The notes: generated by a model from the letters alone, not told the origin. A DNA stretch of 64,000 nt from Nematopogon swammerdamellus (GCA_946902875.1 OX336345.1:10013395-10077394); one strand, 5' to 3'; counted from the stretch's first letter, positions 46,801 to 57,100 are shown. Numbers and translations are program-made.

Positions 46801-49800
46801 GTTCAGAAATTAACGGTAACATTCAAAAACAGCACTATCCATATGTTTAGTTTCAAAACTAGCACCAAGCAAAACTGTCCAATAGGATAGCTCCATTAAT
46901 CCTAACGAAGTAACGGGCCATTTAGAATAAACTGGATCTGAATAAATTTATTTTTTTATTTACCAAAAATTTTCTAAAGTTGATATAGCTGTCTTTGATT
47001 CTATACCCCTCCTAGGTTACAGTCATGTTGTAGGACTATAACTGTACCTATGAGGATTAACTGTAAAGTCTGCCGCATCACAAGCGAGTGTAAATCAATA
47101 CTAATAATAAATCTGTAAGGGATGGTCATGGAGTAAGTTACTTTGTTTTATAAGATATTGCGTTTGTAGACTATGTATGATACTAAAACTAAATTGAGGA
47201 TTTTTAAAAATCTTTTCTGTATGTATGTTCCTCCATAACTCTTAAACCGATCATCCGAATTCGATGAAACTTAGTACAAGCACATTTAGCTATACGAGAC
47301 ACAGGATAGGCTAAATAAAATTCAGTTCCGGTTATGCTAAGATGTGGCTCTCATACAAACTTAATTGTTCCATGCGCCGAAATAAAGGTATGGTAGCAGG
47401 CTTACTTACTTTCTTCTTTTTAAATCCGAATTTCACGCGAGCGAAGCCGCGGGCAAATTCATTTTGAATCAATGTTCTAACCGAGTCATATATTTATTTC
47501 ATCATAATCATAATGAATACAATGTTGACATGTTTCATAGTTATACAAATGCACAGTCAGTATGATTCGTCTGGGAAGAAAGAACTGGGCAATAAGCCTT
47601 ACTTACTTAAATATAAACTTACATACCTACTATACTTAATTTATATACTATACTTTAAAAATAACAAGGCGCCTGGTGAAGACGGAGTTACTACAGAGCT
47701 TCTCAGAGCCGGGGGGACAACGGTCCTCAAGGAACTACAGAGGCTGTTCAACTCTGTCATATACGGTGGCCTTACGCCAGAGTCGTGGAACAGGGGTATG
47801 GTCGTATTGTTCTTCAAGAAAGGAGACAAAGCCTTGTTGAAGAACTATAGGCCCATCTCGCTCCTGAGCCACGTATATAAGCTGTTCTCGAGAGTCCTCA
47901 CCAATCGTCTCGCCCGAAGGTTTGACGACCACCAGCCGCCAGAGCAGGCCGGGTTTCGGAGGGGTTACAGTACCGTAGACCACATCCACACCTTACGGCA
48001 GATTATACAAAAGTCCGAAGAGTAAAATCGGCCACTGTGTCTCGCTTTCGTGGACTACGAGAAAGCCTTTGACTCTATCGAAACCTGGGCTGTTATGGAA
48101 TCCTTACAGCGAAGCCAAACCGATTGGCGATACATTGATGTGCTGAAATGTCTCTATAGTGCCGCGACAATGACCGTACAAATACAGGACCAGCAGACGA
48201 AACCTATCCAATTGCATCGTGGAGTCAGACAGGGAGATGTTACGAGGGCGGGTCAATAAGTCCGTGACTTTTTGAATTTCCCGCCTCTTATCTGAAAGGG
48301 CAACACTGCTCCTGTCAGCAGGCATCTGTCAATTGACTCCTGGCAAACTTTGAACAAGCTGCGTCATTTAGTTTGTGTTTGACAGCCATTGATAGCAGAC
48401 TACTGTGCGATTTGAGGAGAAAATGGAAAAAAGTGAATTTCGTGTGCTCATTAAGCATTATTTTTTGCGGAAAAAAACCATCACTCAAACCAAGGCTAAG
48501 CTTGATAAATACTACGGGAACTCTGCACCTTCAATTTCAATGGTAAAAAAGTGGTTTACTGAATTTCGTTGTGGCCGTACAAGCACGGAAGATGCCGAAC
48601 GTTCTGGACGCCCAGTTGAGGTCTCTACACCCGAAACAATTGAAAAAATTCACGATATGGTGTTGGCCGATCGGAGATTGAAAGTGCGAGAGATTGTGGA
48701 AGTTATAGTCATCTCACATGGCTCAGTGGTTTCAATTTTGAATGATCACTTGGGTATGAGAAAGCTTTCCGCAAGATGGGTGCCGCATTTGCTCACAATC
48801 GACCACAATGCAAGGGTGCACACATGTGCAGTTTCCATTGCAAAAATCCATGAATTAGGCTACGAATTGCTCCCTCATCTGCCCTTTTCTCCGGATTTAG
48901 CCCCGAGTGACTATTTCTTGTTTCCCAACGTGAAGAAATGGCTCGGCGGAAAGAAATTTGACTCCAACGATGAAATCATCTCACAAAAAAACACCTATTT
49001 TGATGACCTCGACAAATCTTATTTTTTGGAAGGGATAAAAAAATTGGAGAAACGTTGGACAAAGTGTATAGAGCTCAAAGGAGACTATGTAGAAAAATAA
49101 AATGATATTTTATCCAAAAACCTGTGTTTCATTCAAAAAGTCACGGACTTATTGACCCACCCTCGTATATCTCCGAAACTGTTTACGAATGCATTGGAAG
49201 ATATATTCAAGCTGCTGGATTGGGAAAAGCACGGCATTAATATTAACGGCGAGTACATTTCACACCTACGTTTCGCAGATGACATAGTCGTGATGGGCGA
49301 GTCGCTGGAGGAGCTGAATCACATGCTGAACGGCCTCAATGTCGCCTCCCGCCGAGTCGGCCTCGGGATGAATTTGGACAAGACGAAAGTCATGTTCAAC
49401 GAACACGTCGTCCCGGGGCACGTAACAGTTGGAGAGGCGACCCTCGAAGTTGTGCAGAATTATGTCTATCTTGGACAAACCATCCAACTAGGGAAGCACA
49501 ACTTTGATAAGGAGGCCAACAGAAGGATTCAGCTAGGCTGGGCGGCATTTGGGAAACTCCGCCACATCTTTTCATCCTCCATCCCACAGTCATTGAAGAC
49601 GAAGGTTTTCAATCAGTGCGTTCTGCCAGTAATGACGTACGGAGCGGAAACGTGGACCCTGACGATGGGCCTGGTCCACAAATTTAAAGTCGCTCAGCGA
49701 GCTATGGAAAGAGCAATGCTCGGCATTTCTTTGACCGATAAAATCCGTAACGACGTGATACGTCAAAGAACTAAGGTAGTCGACATTGCTAAGAAAATAA

Positions 49801-52800
49801 GCAAGCTGAAGTGGCAGTGGGCTGGGCACATCTGTCGTACACCCGACAACCGATGGGGTAGACGGGTGCTCGAATGGAGTCCACGTACAAGCAAACGTAG
49901 CGTGGGACGCCCCCCGGCTAGGTGGACAGATGACCTAAAAAAGGTAGCCGGGAGTGGATGGATGAGAAGAGCGGAAGACCGCGTGTGGTGGCGTGCCTTG
50001 GGAGAGGCCTATGTCCAGCAGTGGACCGATACAGGCTGATGATGATACTTAATTTACATTACAAATAACATAGGCGAAGTAAAAAATTAAGTAAAAATAA
50101 TAAAACAAGATTATCATTTATTCAAACATTTCTCTCTATCTTGTCATTCAGTTGATGGTGTCGTACAACAGTACCACTCATTAATGTACATAATATGTAA
50201 GTCTACGTTTCTTTAAAGTTTAATACATTGCCACAAAATATTCTGGTTCGCCTGCATGCACTTCTCCCACATCCCAAAGGTTAGTTAGAAAAGAATGCCT
50301 CACAGTATTAAGCTCGCGTATTGTTCCTAGTTAGTGGTGTTCAATAAAGAATATATACATACTAAGTGCTAATACTAACACTTGAATGTATAAACAAAGC
50401 TGTATGAAACGAGATATTACTATAACACACAAAATGCTCACCGATAGTTCCAGTGTAGCAATACTGAACCAGACTCTGGAGCGCGTGCGGGTCGATCTTC
50501 TCCAGCGTGATCTCGCTCTGCTGAGCTTCCCGCAGTGAGCCGGTGAACATCGCCGCAAAATATTCACTCGATGCCGACAGCACTAACTTGTGAGCAGGTA
50601 TTCTAGACATTTTCAAAACATGCCACATACGGACACAGACTGATACGAGAAATTGATTCGGAATGTTTGTTGTTCGATGAAAAAATTAATGCAAACACTC
50701 AAAATGAATAAACAAAGGTAAAGAATAAGAAAAAGATAAAGAAAATGGGTAAAAATAACAACACTCTCTTTATGAGATTATCAATATATTTTGTTTGCTC
50801 AGTGTTTTTTATTGATTGATAAATGATAATATAGTAACAGTAGGTGCTACTACCTTCGAGGGAAAATAAACAGAGGTGAAGCCTCATAAAAAATAATTTA
50901 CATTCAATTCTGACACATACAAAACCCGACCCGAGTAACCTAGTTAGATGGGGGAAATCTACAAATAGACTATGCCCGTCATGTAAGGAGTTTGTAGGCA
51001 CGGCCAAACATTTGTTATGCGGATGCAAAATACTACTTGAGCGAGGCCAGTATTCCTACCGTCATGATAAAGTCCTCCAAATCATCAGAGAGGCCATCAA
51101 CCTGTCAATTGCACGGACCAGGAAAGGGCAAACCAGTAGTGGCTTCCAGAAGGTCAACTTTGTGAAACCTGGAGCCAATAAGCTGCCCAAAGATAGGAAT
51201 AAACCTTCTTCAATTTTGGGAGCAGCAAAGGATTGGGAATTGTTGATGGACACACATGAGAAGCATTACCAAATGCCTTCGGAAATCTGTACCACAGCAT
51301 TAAGACCGGATATACTCATATTCTCAAAAGCGACAAAGCATGTAGTACTTGTTGAACTTACAGTTCCATGGGAAAGTAACATACCGAAGGACCACAACAT
51401 CAAACTTAACAAGTACTGCAACTTAGTAGACCGGATTGTGAGAAACGGATTCAAGACTGATCTCTTCGCTGTGGAATTCGGAGCAAGAGGACTACCAGCG
51501 AAGTCGCTCTACAGTCTCTTCAAGAATCTAGGGCTCCCAAGATCGACGCTAAGCTCATATATGGAGAGAGCTTCGAAAACGTCACTGGAAGCATCCTACA
51601 GAATATGGATAGGTAGAGAGAGGGAGGTCGAGAGCGGGACTGGTGGTTTCTCCGCGTCCTAGTCAACGCAGACTAGCTGACGAGGGCTTGACGCGAGCTG
51701 AAACGTGAAGCATGCGCGGGAAATTTAGAGTGGCCACTCGCTAGTCCCGACCTCGATTAACACCCTTCTCTACTGCCGATGGGCCCGGATATGTTCGGTG
51801 AAGCCATCGCAAGCTTAGATCCACACCTTCTGACCTAAGGAGTACCTATGACAGTTAATTGGTAGGGGAAAGGCTCGTACCTCGGGACAGAATGTACCTC
51901 GGGAAATCGACTTTTTTAAGTATTGAACGCATCTATTTCTTTGATATTTATACCATAGACAACTGACAAGTCACCAGTACAACCTGTCATTCTGGTGCAG
52001 ATAAATTCACTCCTTTTGATAATAAAACGTTTTTCCGAAAATTTGCTGTGCAAACGTAATTTTTTGGCTGTGTTTCAAATCTGATTCCAAGGTAACTACT
52101 TGCTTGACAACATTTTGTGTTGATTATGGCAGGTAATATTTTATTTGAGGACAACTCTGCGGTGAAAGAAAATGTGTGAAATATTAGGTTATTTTAATTT
52201 TATTAATTTTTTTTATTTTTACCTTTACTCGCACCTTGGGACAAATGACTGAACGTACCTTGGGAACGTACATACACTATGGTGTAAAATATTACACAAA
52301 GCTACACAAAACTAACACATTCATATGCAAGCTATGTAAAGATGAAGAACTTTACCTAACAAGTCTTGACGATATTGTGTGTAAACTAGATAGTCCTACT
52401 ATTGTAGGTACTGCTGCTAGAAGGCAACTCAAGTTCAAAGATTCAAAGCTATATTATAAGGTTCAGTAAGAAATATGTCATAACTAAGCATTTGTAACTA
52501 TTTCGTGTGTTTTCTAATAATTTGTGACTCAGGTAGATGTATTACCATCACGTCCCAAGCTACATACCCTTGTGTCCCAAGGTATGAGACTGTGCTGTAC
52601 CTATGGAAAAAAACCGTTATTGATATAATTTTTTTTTCTCTTACTTACCAATGAAAAATGCCCACGATTGTAATAAAACATAATTGAGCATTGAATGGCG
52701 TTTTTTTACAGACAAACAAAATTAAGGTCTTGAACCATATTTTTTGTTTAATGACGTTCCAAAGATTTGTGTCCCAAGGTACGAGCCTTTCCCCTAATAT

Positions 52801-53157
52801 GTTTGTGCGATCAAATTCGAAGAAATAAATAAATATATTATGATATCAGTACTCGTGACTCCCTGCTTTTAAGCAGGGAGTCAAGAGCACCGAACCCCAG
52901 CACGAATGTGGAATTGTATTTTAATACCTGCTGCCGCCAGCGACGAGGACTACATCGCTAAGGAGGTTTGATTGTAAGTAGCCATGCATCTTCTTCATGG
53001 CGAGCGTGGCGTGCCCAGGCTCCCTGAAGGTCTCGTCCGGGCTCCCAGTGCTCGCGCACAAGCTGAGTGTGCTCGCGTCGCGACCCAGGCCCTCGTCTAG
53101 GGAGCCCTGCGAAGCCGCCTCCTTCAGCACGCCGCTCCCGCCGCTTCCCGACATCAT
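28421..53157 (-). CDS. BTB-BACK-Kelch protein, KLHL1/4/5 type, ten exons
   Basis: Minus-strand exons: 53157-52928, 50602-50442, 46603-46401, 46050-45853, 44744-44562, 42646-42494, 42019-41859, 30415-30208, 29038-28849 and 28605-28421. Phases agree at every join, giving 623 residues. Exon 1 has a serine-rich start and [18 protein letters not shown]. Exon 2 continues the BTB fold with [19 protein letters not shown] and ends in CYTG. Exons 3-4 are BACK ([35 protein letters not shown]). Exons 5-10 hold six kelch blades with VGGMDG, VGGRDG, VGGHDG, VGGRDG, LGGHEA and GGYDG. The order and wording match vertebrate KLHL1/4/5. BTB-Kelch proteins usually act as substrate receptors for Cullin-3 ligases or as actin-binding scaffolds. 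Introns are filled with mobile elements; intron 7 alone exceeds 11 kb. Confidence 0.93.
29069..29650. mobile_element. MITE beside Kelch exon 9
   Basis: The inverted ends GAGGAGGTTAAGAACAAAAGG and CCTTTTGTTCTTAATCCTC bound about 580 bp. The interior repeats GGATTTGTTAC(C/T)TTTTG several times as subterminal motifs. Its left end is about 30 bp from the acceptor of exon 9 at 29038. Confidence 0.75.
30416..31406. other. Kelch intron 7, left part
   Basis: A hairpin GAACGAGCA..TGCTCGTTC lies near 30635-30656. AT-rich DNA follows with motifs TCACCTTGGTGAC (31060) that reappear inverted near 35215, suggesting pieces of one element. A very GC-rich low-complexity stretch made of GGCGG/GCGCGGGGG lies at 31245-31330. 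Confidence 0.4.
31407..31592 (-). pseudogene. N-terminal zinc-binding module of a TE-associated gene
   Basis: The minus-strand frame begins [14 protein letters not shown], then [17 protein letters not shown] and [13 protein letters not shown]. The C-x2-C ... H-x3-C-R-x2-Y pattern occurs at the start of many repetitive lepidopteran proteins of unknown function. The frame stops soon after CRKKYT, and no continuation was found. It sits just outside the 3' end of the Helitron. Confidence 0.45.
31613..33971 (-). mobile_element. Helitron carrying a palindromic minisatellite
   Basis: On the minus strand the 5' end is A|TCAATACTAATAATAAATCT near 33971 and the 3' end is GCGAAGCCGCGGGCAAAAGC followed by CTAG|T at 31613. 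Both are classic for lepidopteran non-autonomous Helitrons, including the GC hairpin before CTAG. Related copies lie at 40683-41043 and 47095-47456. Near 33420-33455 a second, inverted copy of the 3' terminus (GCCGCGGGCAAAAGCTAG on plus) is embedded. No Rep/helicase is encoded. Confidence 0.8.
31665..33410. repeat. Tandem array of a 67-bp unit in two opposed blocks
   Basis: The unit contains GGGCGAGGCCGAAGGCCGAG, CTGCGTTCAGGAA(G/A)A and CGAAGAAAGTAAGTAAC. About 16 units run one way from 31665 to about 32873, then about 8 units run the other way to 33410. The turn is at AAGTAAGTAACAAAGAAGTTACTTTCTT. The array is bounded on both sides by inverted Helitron 3' ends. Open frames on the minus strand ([15 protein letters not shown] repeats) are only the unit read through. 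Confidence 0.9.
34118..34216 (+). pseudogene. THAP-type zinc-finger first exon with T-run slip
   Basis: The ATG at 34118 starts [17 protein letters not shown], then NENLSFF, and the exon ends at AAG|GTAAGT. The C-x4-C start and the LSFF.LPRDEER-like ending are those of THAP domains. However, nine Ts at 34182-34194 shift the frame, so the annotated frame reads FFIAERRRK. With eight Ts it would read SLPRDEER and splice in phase 2, like the THAP exon at 63854. No second exon (AVPTF/W region) was found. It is a pseudogene, a transposon piece, or an assembly or polymorphism artefact. Confidence 0.6.
34832..34864. repeat. (CA)n microsatellite
   Basis: About 16 CA dinucleotides in a row. It generates the artificial Cys-Val frames on the other strand. 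Confidence 0.95.
34865..35977. other. Kelch intron, no gene recognised
   Basis: AT-rich. GTTTCCGTA..CAGACGGAAGCC at about 35690-35730 is the start of a repeat type also echoed by the GGAACCCTAC elements at 63 kb. Confidence 0.4.
35991..37161 (+). mobile_element. 5'-truncated LINE encoding an RNase H domain
   Basis: The frame 36014-37093 encodes the end of an RT ORF2 with a full RNase [15 protein letters not shown] (Asp), FQAECVGI (Glu), ILSDSASVL (Asp) and [19 protein letters not shown] (His/Asp). [15 protein letters not shown] zinc knuckle follows, as in I/R1/LOA-group LINEs. The 13-bp sequence AAGTGCTATCGAC lies on both sides, at 35978-35990 and 37162-37174, a clean target duplication. The frame is uninterrupted, so insertion is recent. 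The apparent start methionine is just after the truncation point. It lies in Kelch intron 7. Confidence 0.88.
38806..39945. repeat. Foldback pair of transposon ends
   Basis: The left arm (38806-39004 plus 39290-39440) and right arm (39635-39945) are inverted copies. Examples are CACTTGAAAGCGGGTTAAAT against ATTTAACCCGCTTTCAAGTG, and CATCCTCTTTGGACGTGAG against CTCACGTCCAAAGAGGATG. In the right arm the plus strand reads [20 protein letters not shown] then LLGSKTMIY and stop, the C-terminus of an unidentified transposon protein. The left arm reads the same end on the minus strand. The left arm is interrupted by a separate repeat at about 39005-39290 (GCTGTGCCCGCGGCTCCGCC ... GATTTTATTATAGG). 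Confidence 0.7.
40255..40450 (-). mobile_element. SINE family A with 5S-like head, second copy
   Basis: On the minus strand: CTTAAGCAACCCTAAGCGCG, GTCAGTACTTGGATGGGTGA, CCGCTCGACCGTTGGAGCTG and then the family A body up to about 40255, where it is 3'-truncated. Together with 1-300 it shows that the 5S-like head is a fixed part of a subfamily. Confidence 0.75.
40683..41043 (+). mobile_element. Non-autonomous Helitron
   Basis: A|TCAATACTAATAATAAATCT at the start and GCGAGCGAAGCCGCAGGCAA then CAGCTAG|T at the end, with the GCGAGC/GC-rich hairpin before CTAG. Length 361 bp. It shares CGATCATCCGAATTC and TTCAGTTCCGGTTA with the copies at 47095 and, inverted, 33600-33971. Confidence 0.85.
42750..43075 (+). 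mobile_element. SINE family B
   Basis: The head GTGTGGGGCCGGTACATAAA, the body with ACCGAGTCGTGCAGCC and CAGCACAACACCGATTACTC, and a tail ATATATGTATGTA. In Kelch intron 5. Confidence 0.8.
43628..43968 (-). mobile_element. SINE family B, opposite orientation
   Basis: It begins on plus with CATACATACATATCACACA (tail), through AATCCCGACAATCGGGGTAA, and ends GTACCGGCCCCACACGGCAC (head). Its head faces the head of the composite SINE at 44005, about 40 bp away, making a large local palindrome. Confidence 0.8.
44005..44339 (+). mobile_element. Composite SINE: B head, A body, poly(A) tail
   Basis: It starts CGTGTGGGGCCGGTACTTTA and ATGTCGTAAAAGGCGACTAA like family B. It then switches after GGGATATG to the family A body (CTAGGTGGTAGGGTTTAACC, GGTCGGTCGAAACGGCTATG) and ends TCAGTTTCCAT plus 19 As. 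It is the most complete A-type element in the window. Confidence 0.85.
46660..47015. mobile_element. MITE with GGGGTATAGAATCAAAG ends
   Basis: GAGGGGTATAGAATCAAAGG at the left and CTTTGATTCTATACCCCTCC at the right. The interior has no frame. It lies in Kelch intron 2, about 55 bp from exon 3. Confidence 0.75.
47095..47456 (+). mobile_element. Non-autonomous Helitron, 3' end eroded
   Basis: It starts A|TCAATACTAATAATAAATCT and runs parallel to 40683-41043 to GCGAAGCCGCGGGCAAA, but the terminal GCTAG is replaced by TTC. Confidence 0.75.
47640..50050 (+). mobile_element. RTE-like LINE, 5'-truncated and interrupted
   Basis: The RT domain begins at [18 protein letters not shown] and continues [32 protein letters not shown] and [12 protein letters not shown] to GVRQGD. 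It resumes after a mariner insertion at [13 protein letters not shown], with the catalytic FADD at [12 protein letters not shown], then YLGQTIQ and a C-terminus [13 protein letters not shown] ... QQWTDTG. A TAA stop at 48023 breaks the first part. The 3' tail is GGCTGATGATGA, matching the RTE-type TGA microsatellite. It lies in Kelch intron 2. The endonuclease domain is absent. Confidence 0.85.
48243..49165 (+). mobile_element. Mariner element with internally deleted transposase
   Basis: The terminal repeats CGAGGGCGGGTCAATAAGTC and its inverse at 49146-49165 are flanked by TA (48241-48242, 49166-49167). The frame 48405-49100 (231 residues) has the N-terminal HTH ([38 protein letters not shown]) and WVPHLLTID. 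It then jumps to [18 protein letters not shown] and [20 protein letters not shown]. Mariner transposases are about 345 residues, so about 115 residues are missing, including the first catalytic Asp. The deletion is in frame. The element interrupts the LINE RT exactly within GVRQGDVISP. Confidence 0.9.
50920..51662 (+). pseudogene. Non-LTR retrotransposon C-terminus with PD-(D/E)XK-like endonuclease
   Basis: From about 50937 the plus strand reads [20 protein letters not shown] and TAKHLLCGC, a C-x2-C / H-x3-C zinc motif. A nuclease-like core follows, [10 protein letters not shown] then [11 protein letters not shown]. It ends [21 protein letters not shown] zinc knuckle plus RPD..(V/E)ELT resembles the restriction-like endonuclease of R2/NeSL-type elements and related invertebrate retroelements. 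The frame stops at 51661. The RT is missing. It lies in Kelch intron 1. Confidence 0.55.
51865..52794. mobile_element. TIR element of 930 bp, TA-flanked
   Basis: GGGGAAAGGCTCGTACCTCG at the left and AAGGTACGAGCCTTTCCCC at the right, with TA on each side. Variants of GTACCT(C/T)GGGA recur in the interior (about 51905, 52235, 52255, 52575). A plus-strand frame 52236-52469 encodes [14 protein letters not shown] and a lysine-rich end. No transposase family was recognised. Confidence 0.75.
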
Positions 53158-53395
53158 AAGCACAATCCGTCGTACCGCGGCTCGTATAGAAGATGTATTC
53201 TGTGTCCACCAACCGCCGCAATAACCAGTTCAACCAACAAATCAATTATACACGAAAGCCAGTTCAATCGAAACCACACAAAGCAAACCACACCAACCGT
53301 CTCCAATCTCCAACCAACACAAACAAAGGAGAAAGAAAGCCAAGCCACAAACAAAGCGTATACAATAAACAGTCACTTTGACAGTCACAGCTGTT

Positions 53396-53566
53396 ATGCC
53401 GGCACTTCACTTGGCTTGGCTTAGCTTAGTTAGCGTATTCGTGTTTGTTGCAAACATTTTAGTTTTATCTCGCTCTAAACAAGCCATTGAAGGGAGACGA
53501 AACGGAAATTTTTGCGAAATACACGAATACGCTAAGCCAAGTGAAGTGTCGGCATTACGAGGGTCT
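53396..53566. repeat. Inverted repeat between the divergent Kelch and Cullin genes
   Basis: GCCGGCACTTCACTTGGCTT and AGCGTATTCGTGTTTGT are mirrored at 53515-53566 by ACACGAATACGCTAAGCCAA and GTGAAGTGTCGGCATTAC. Arms are about 45 bp, the left with a 17-bp duplicated insert (GGCTTAGCTTAG). It lies in the probable bidirectional promoter interval, so it could be a small foldback element or a regulatory palindrome. Confidence 0.7.
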
Positions 53567-54186
53567 TGTTTTTTTTTCAAGCTTTACGGCTCTGGATGTG
53601 ATGTCCTTTGACGCCAAACAATGTCCTAATTATTACAATGTCCTATATGTGCTAATGTGTAGAGTTTTAAATTTTACAAGAGCACGTTGTGTAGTCAGGC
53701 GTGGTGTGGTGACCATGTGGCAAGGAATTTACTAAAAAGTCCTTGCCATATTGTGGTCACCGAAAACAAATTTGTTGCCTGAATTTAGGAAAGTGACCGC
53801 TATATTGACTTGATGAGTTTAGGAACAATATAAAAAGAAGCTTTATATATGCAATCACAAATTATTGTATGATAATAAGAAAGAACCTTTTACTTTGACA
53901 ACACCAAATCCTATTTCATGTGTTTAATGTCAGCTTACTTTCGCTAGCGTTTTCATAGTCTCTCATTTAACGAAAGAAAGAGATAACATCATAATCATTG
54001 TCTTACAAAAAATGCACCAAACAGGCTATCTTGACAAAAGAAAAGAAAGAAACAAACCGATTAATGACAGACTCAAGGCAATCGCGGTCGGGTCGTGAAA
54101 AAAGTAGAAATGACATTATTTCTCTGACGGCGTCTTGCAAAACAATTTCGCTTGGAAGCGTTCTGCCCCATCATCAGAGAGACACT

Positions 54187-57100
54187 ATGCTGCGAGTGAG
54201 TATATTGTGGATTACAATAAGTGAACCGTCAGGTTATATTGATTGCCTTTTCTGTGTTCAGGGTCTGACCTTCTGGAGTGATCTGTCAATTTCGATTCGA
54301 GCGGTGATAATGTTCACGCACGGCCCGGCCAGTAGTGAGAGTTTTCTGTGAACTTACGAGCATTGTTATGTTTCCGACAGGACAAGGGGCAGCTGTCCTT
54401 TGAGGACAAGTGGCCCGCGATGCGGGAGATAGTTCTGAAATTACTGCGTCAGGAAACGGTGACGCAAAGCGAGTGGCAAGATCTGTTCTACTCTGTTCAT
54501 TTGGTCTGCTTGTGGGATGAGCGTGGTGCTTACAAGGTAAACATTCACATGACCCTTCAGCTCCCACGATTTTAATATTCTTACGTACCGTTGACTCCCA
54601 CCCCTTTTCGCCGCGCGCAAAAACCCAAAATTTTGGCGCGCGCGCTCCCGCACAAATTCGAATATCCCGCCTCAATCGATTGATTCATCAATGATCTGTA
54701 TTCAGTCTGATTTGTACTGAAATTGCGCATTCAGTCATACCGAACACTTCAGGATTCACTTATTTAGAAGCACAGACCGATTTTTTGAACTCCAGGCAAA
54801 ACAAAACACACTCGACATTTTTTTTTGGTTTTTTCTGACCGAAACTGTATAATTTATTCCCACAAGTCGCCCATCAAAATATAGATATTGAAACGTACTC
54901 TAGAATACGGGTACTCGAAATACGGTACAAGATCTGTGTATTCCAGTGTCTGTGGAAATGTCAGTCGTCATGGGAGCCTTTTTTTTTTTTACATTTTCAA
55001 AAAATATTTTCTGTGTGAAGGTGATGTGTTGCCCAGTCATGTTTGATAATAGTTATTAGTACATTTAACCAAGAATGTATACCAGTAATCAGTTGTTTGA
55101 TAGGAAATTGGTAGAATTAGTTATGAATTAAATAGGGAGCCGCGCCGCGCCGAGACCCGGCCGGGTTTTCTGGGAGTTATCAGATTGGCGCGTCATAAGA
55201 CCCGGCCGGGTCTTCTGGGAGCCGAAGGGTTAACAGCATATTATTTACTTGAGAGGGTTTTTGCTGGTGATCTCAAATGTTTTTTTTTTATTTCAGCTTA
55301 AACCATTGACTTCTAACAGTTAAATAATGCTTACACCCCTTGACTTGCAGGCGTTTTCGCCGAGCCGTGGCCTCAAGCGCGGATCTTGACATAAATCCAA
55401 ATATTTCGTAAAATATTGACGTGAGATCAATAAACTGTATTCGCACTAGTAGCCAATTAAATATCCCACAAAACGATGTAAAACAAGTGAGGATTCACTA
55501 TTTAGAAACACATGGATTTTTGAATTCCAGGAAAAACAAAACACGTTCGATATTTTTTCCCAAATGTTAGAAATCATTTCTGCCACAAATTACGTAGTAT
55601 GATATTAACAGCGGTCGGAGTCATTTAATTGTGTCACGGCGAAGTGATGCACTGCACTGCACTATGATGACAATCGCTAGGATTCTTAATCACAATTATT
55701 GGGGATTTTAGCACATTTTACTAAAAAAAACATTTACTGAAATCGCTATCGGCGATATTTTCGATCTCCAGCGGAAGTCGTCCACGTGGACGACGTGGAA
55801 GTCAACGGGTGTAAGACATGGGCCATCCACGCAGACAACTTGGAACGTCAAGGGTTAATAGAAATCACTATTCTATAGATAGTTTAATGCTAGTTTTGTA
55901 ACCTAAACTCTACACGTTGATCACAAGTTGTTTTTGTCCATTCGATGATCACCCGAACGTGATTGTACGACAAAAGATAGCAGCGCCACTGGCAAGCGAT
56001 TAGGGCACTATATTTTTTTCATTCGGACTATCATCGAACAAATGGAAACAACGGATAAATCCAGAATTAACAAGGCTGGTATGAGTTTAGAGCAAGCAAC
56101 ACAATTACGCATGTCTGTTCAAAATTAAACGCCTGAAAATAAAAGTGTGCAAAAGACCCGTTGCAATAATGAAACAACGGATGCTTAAAAAGTGATTTGT
56201 TTTCAAGGTTCGGGATGCGCTCAAAGAGGATGTGGTTGTGTTCATAAAGCAAGCGCAAGCGCGGGTGTTGGCGCAGCGCGAGGAGCAAGCTCTGCTGAAG
56301 GCTTACATTGCTGAGTGGCGCAAGTTCTTCACCCAATGCCATTACCTTCCTACACCGTTCCGGCAGCTCGAAGTCTCTCTCTTCAATAAGTCGCCCAACA
56401 CGGCGGCCGTCTCCAACGTCAACAAGAAGGCGAACAACAACAACAATGAAGAGAACTTGGTGCGCAAGCTCATGCTGGACTCTTGGAACGTGAGCCTCTT
56501 CATGGACATCAAGCAGCGGCTGCAGGATTCCGCTATGAAGCTGGTGCAGGCCGAGAGGAATGGCGAGGCGTTCGACTCTCAACTCGTTATCGGAGTCAGA
56601 GAGTCTTATGGTGAGTGATGCTATTATGCTATGCTTTGAAGTAATGCATTTAGGGAGATAGAAGATGGTAGGTTCTTGTTTATGTGCGGTTTGAAGGATA
56701 AATTGTTTATTGCATAATTTCATCCACAGGTAGGTAACCTACGCTTGGATATGTGGAACTATATAATACCTACCCTCCAAGTCAATTAACTTTAGTTTTA
56801 TCAATATTTGACTGCCGGCCTCATCGTGTCGTATCGCGGCCTTATATCTGATTCTGCCTGATGTAAATTGGGGGAACAAATTAGTTGGTTATCTACAACA
56901 CCTTGCGTCATTTCTTTTCACATTTTAAAGCTACTTTACTTCTTTTTTTTTCATATTTTCCTCCACCAAGTTACTAAAAACGAGTAAAATAAATTGTAAC
57001 TTGGACAAGATTGGAACTATGACATCATGATGAGACTGTCGTTGGATTATTTAGGTATATTTGATATCTCAGGTTCTCAGAATCATACTCCATTTAATTT

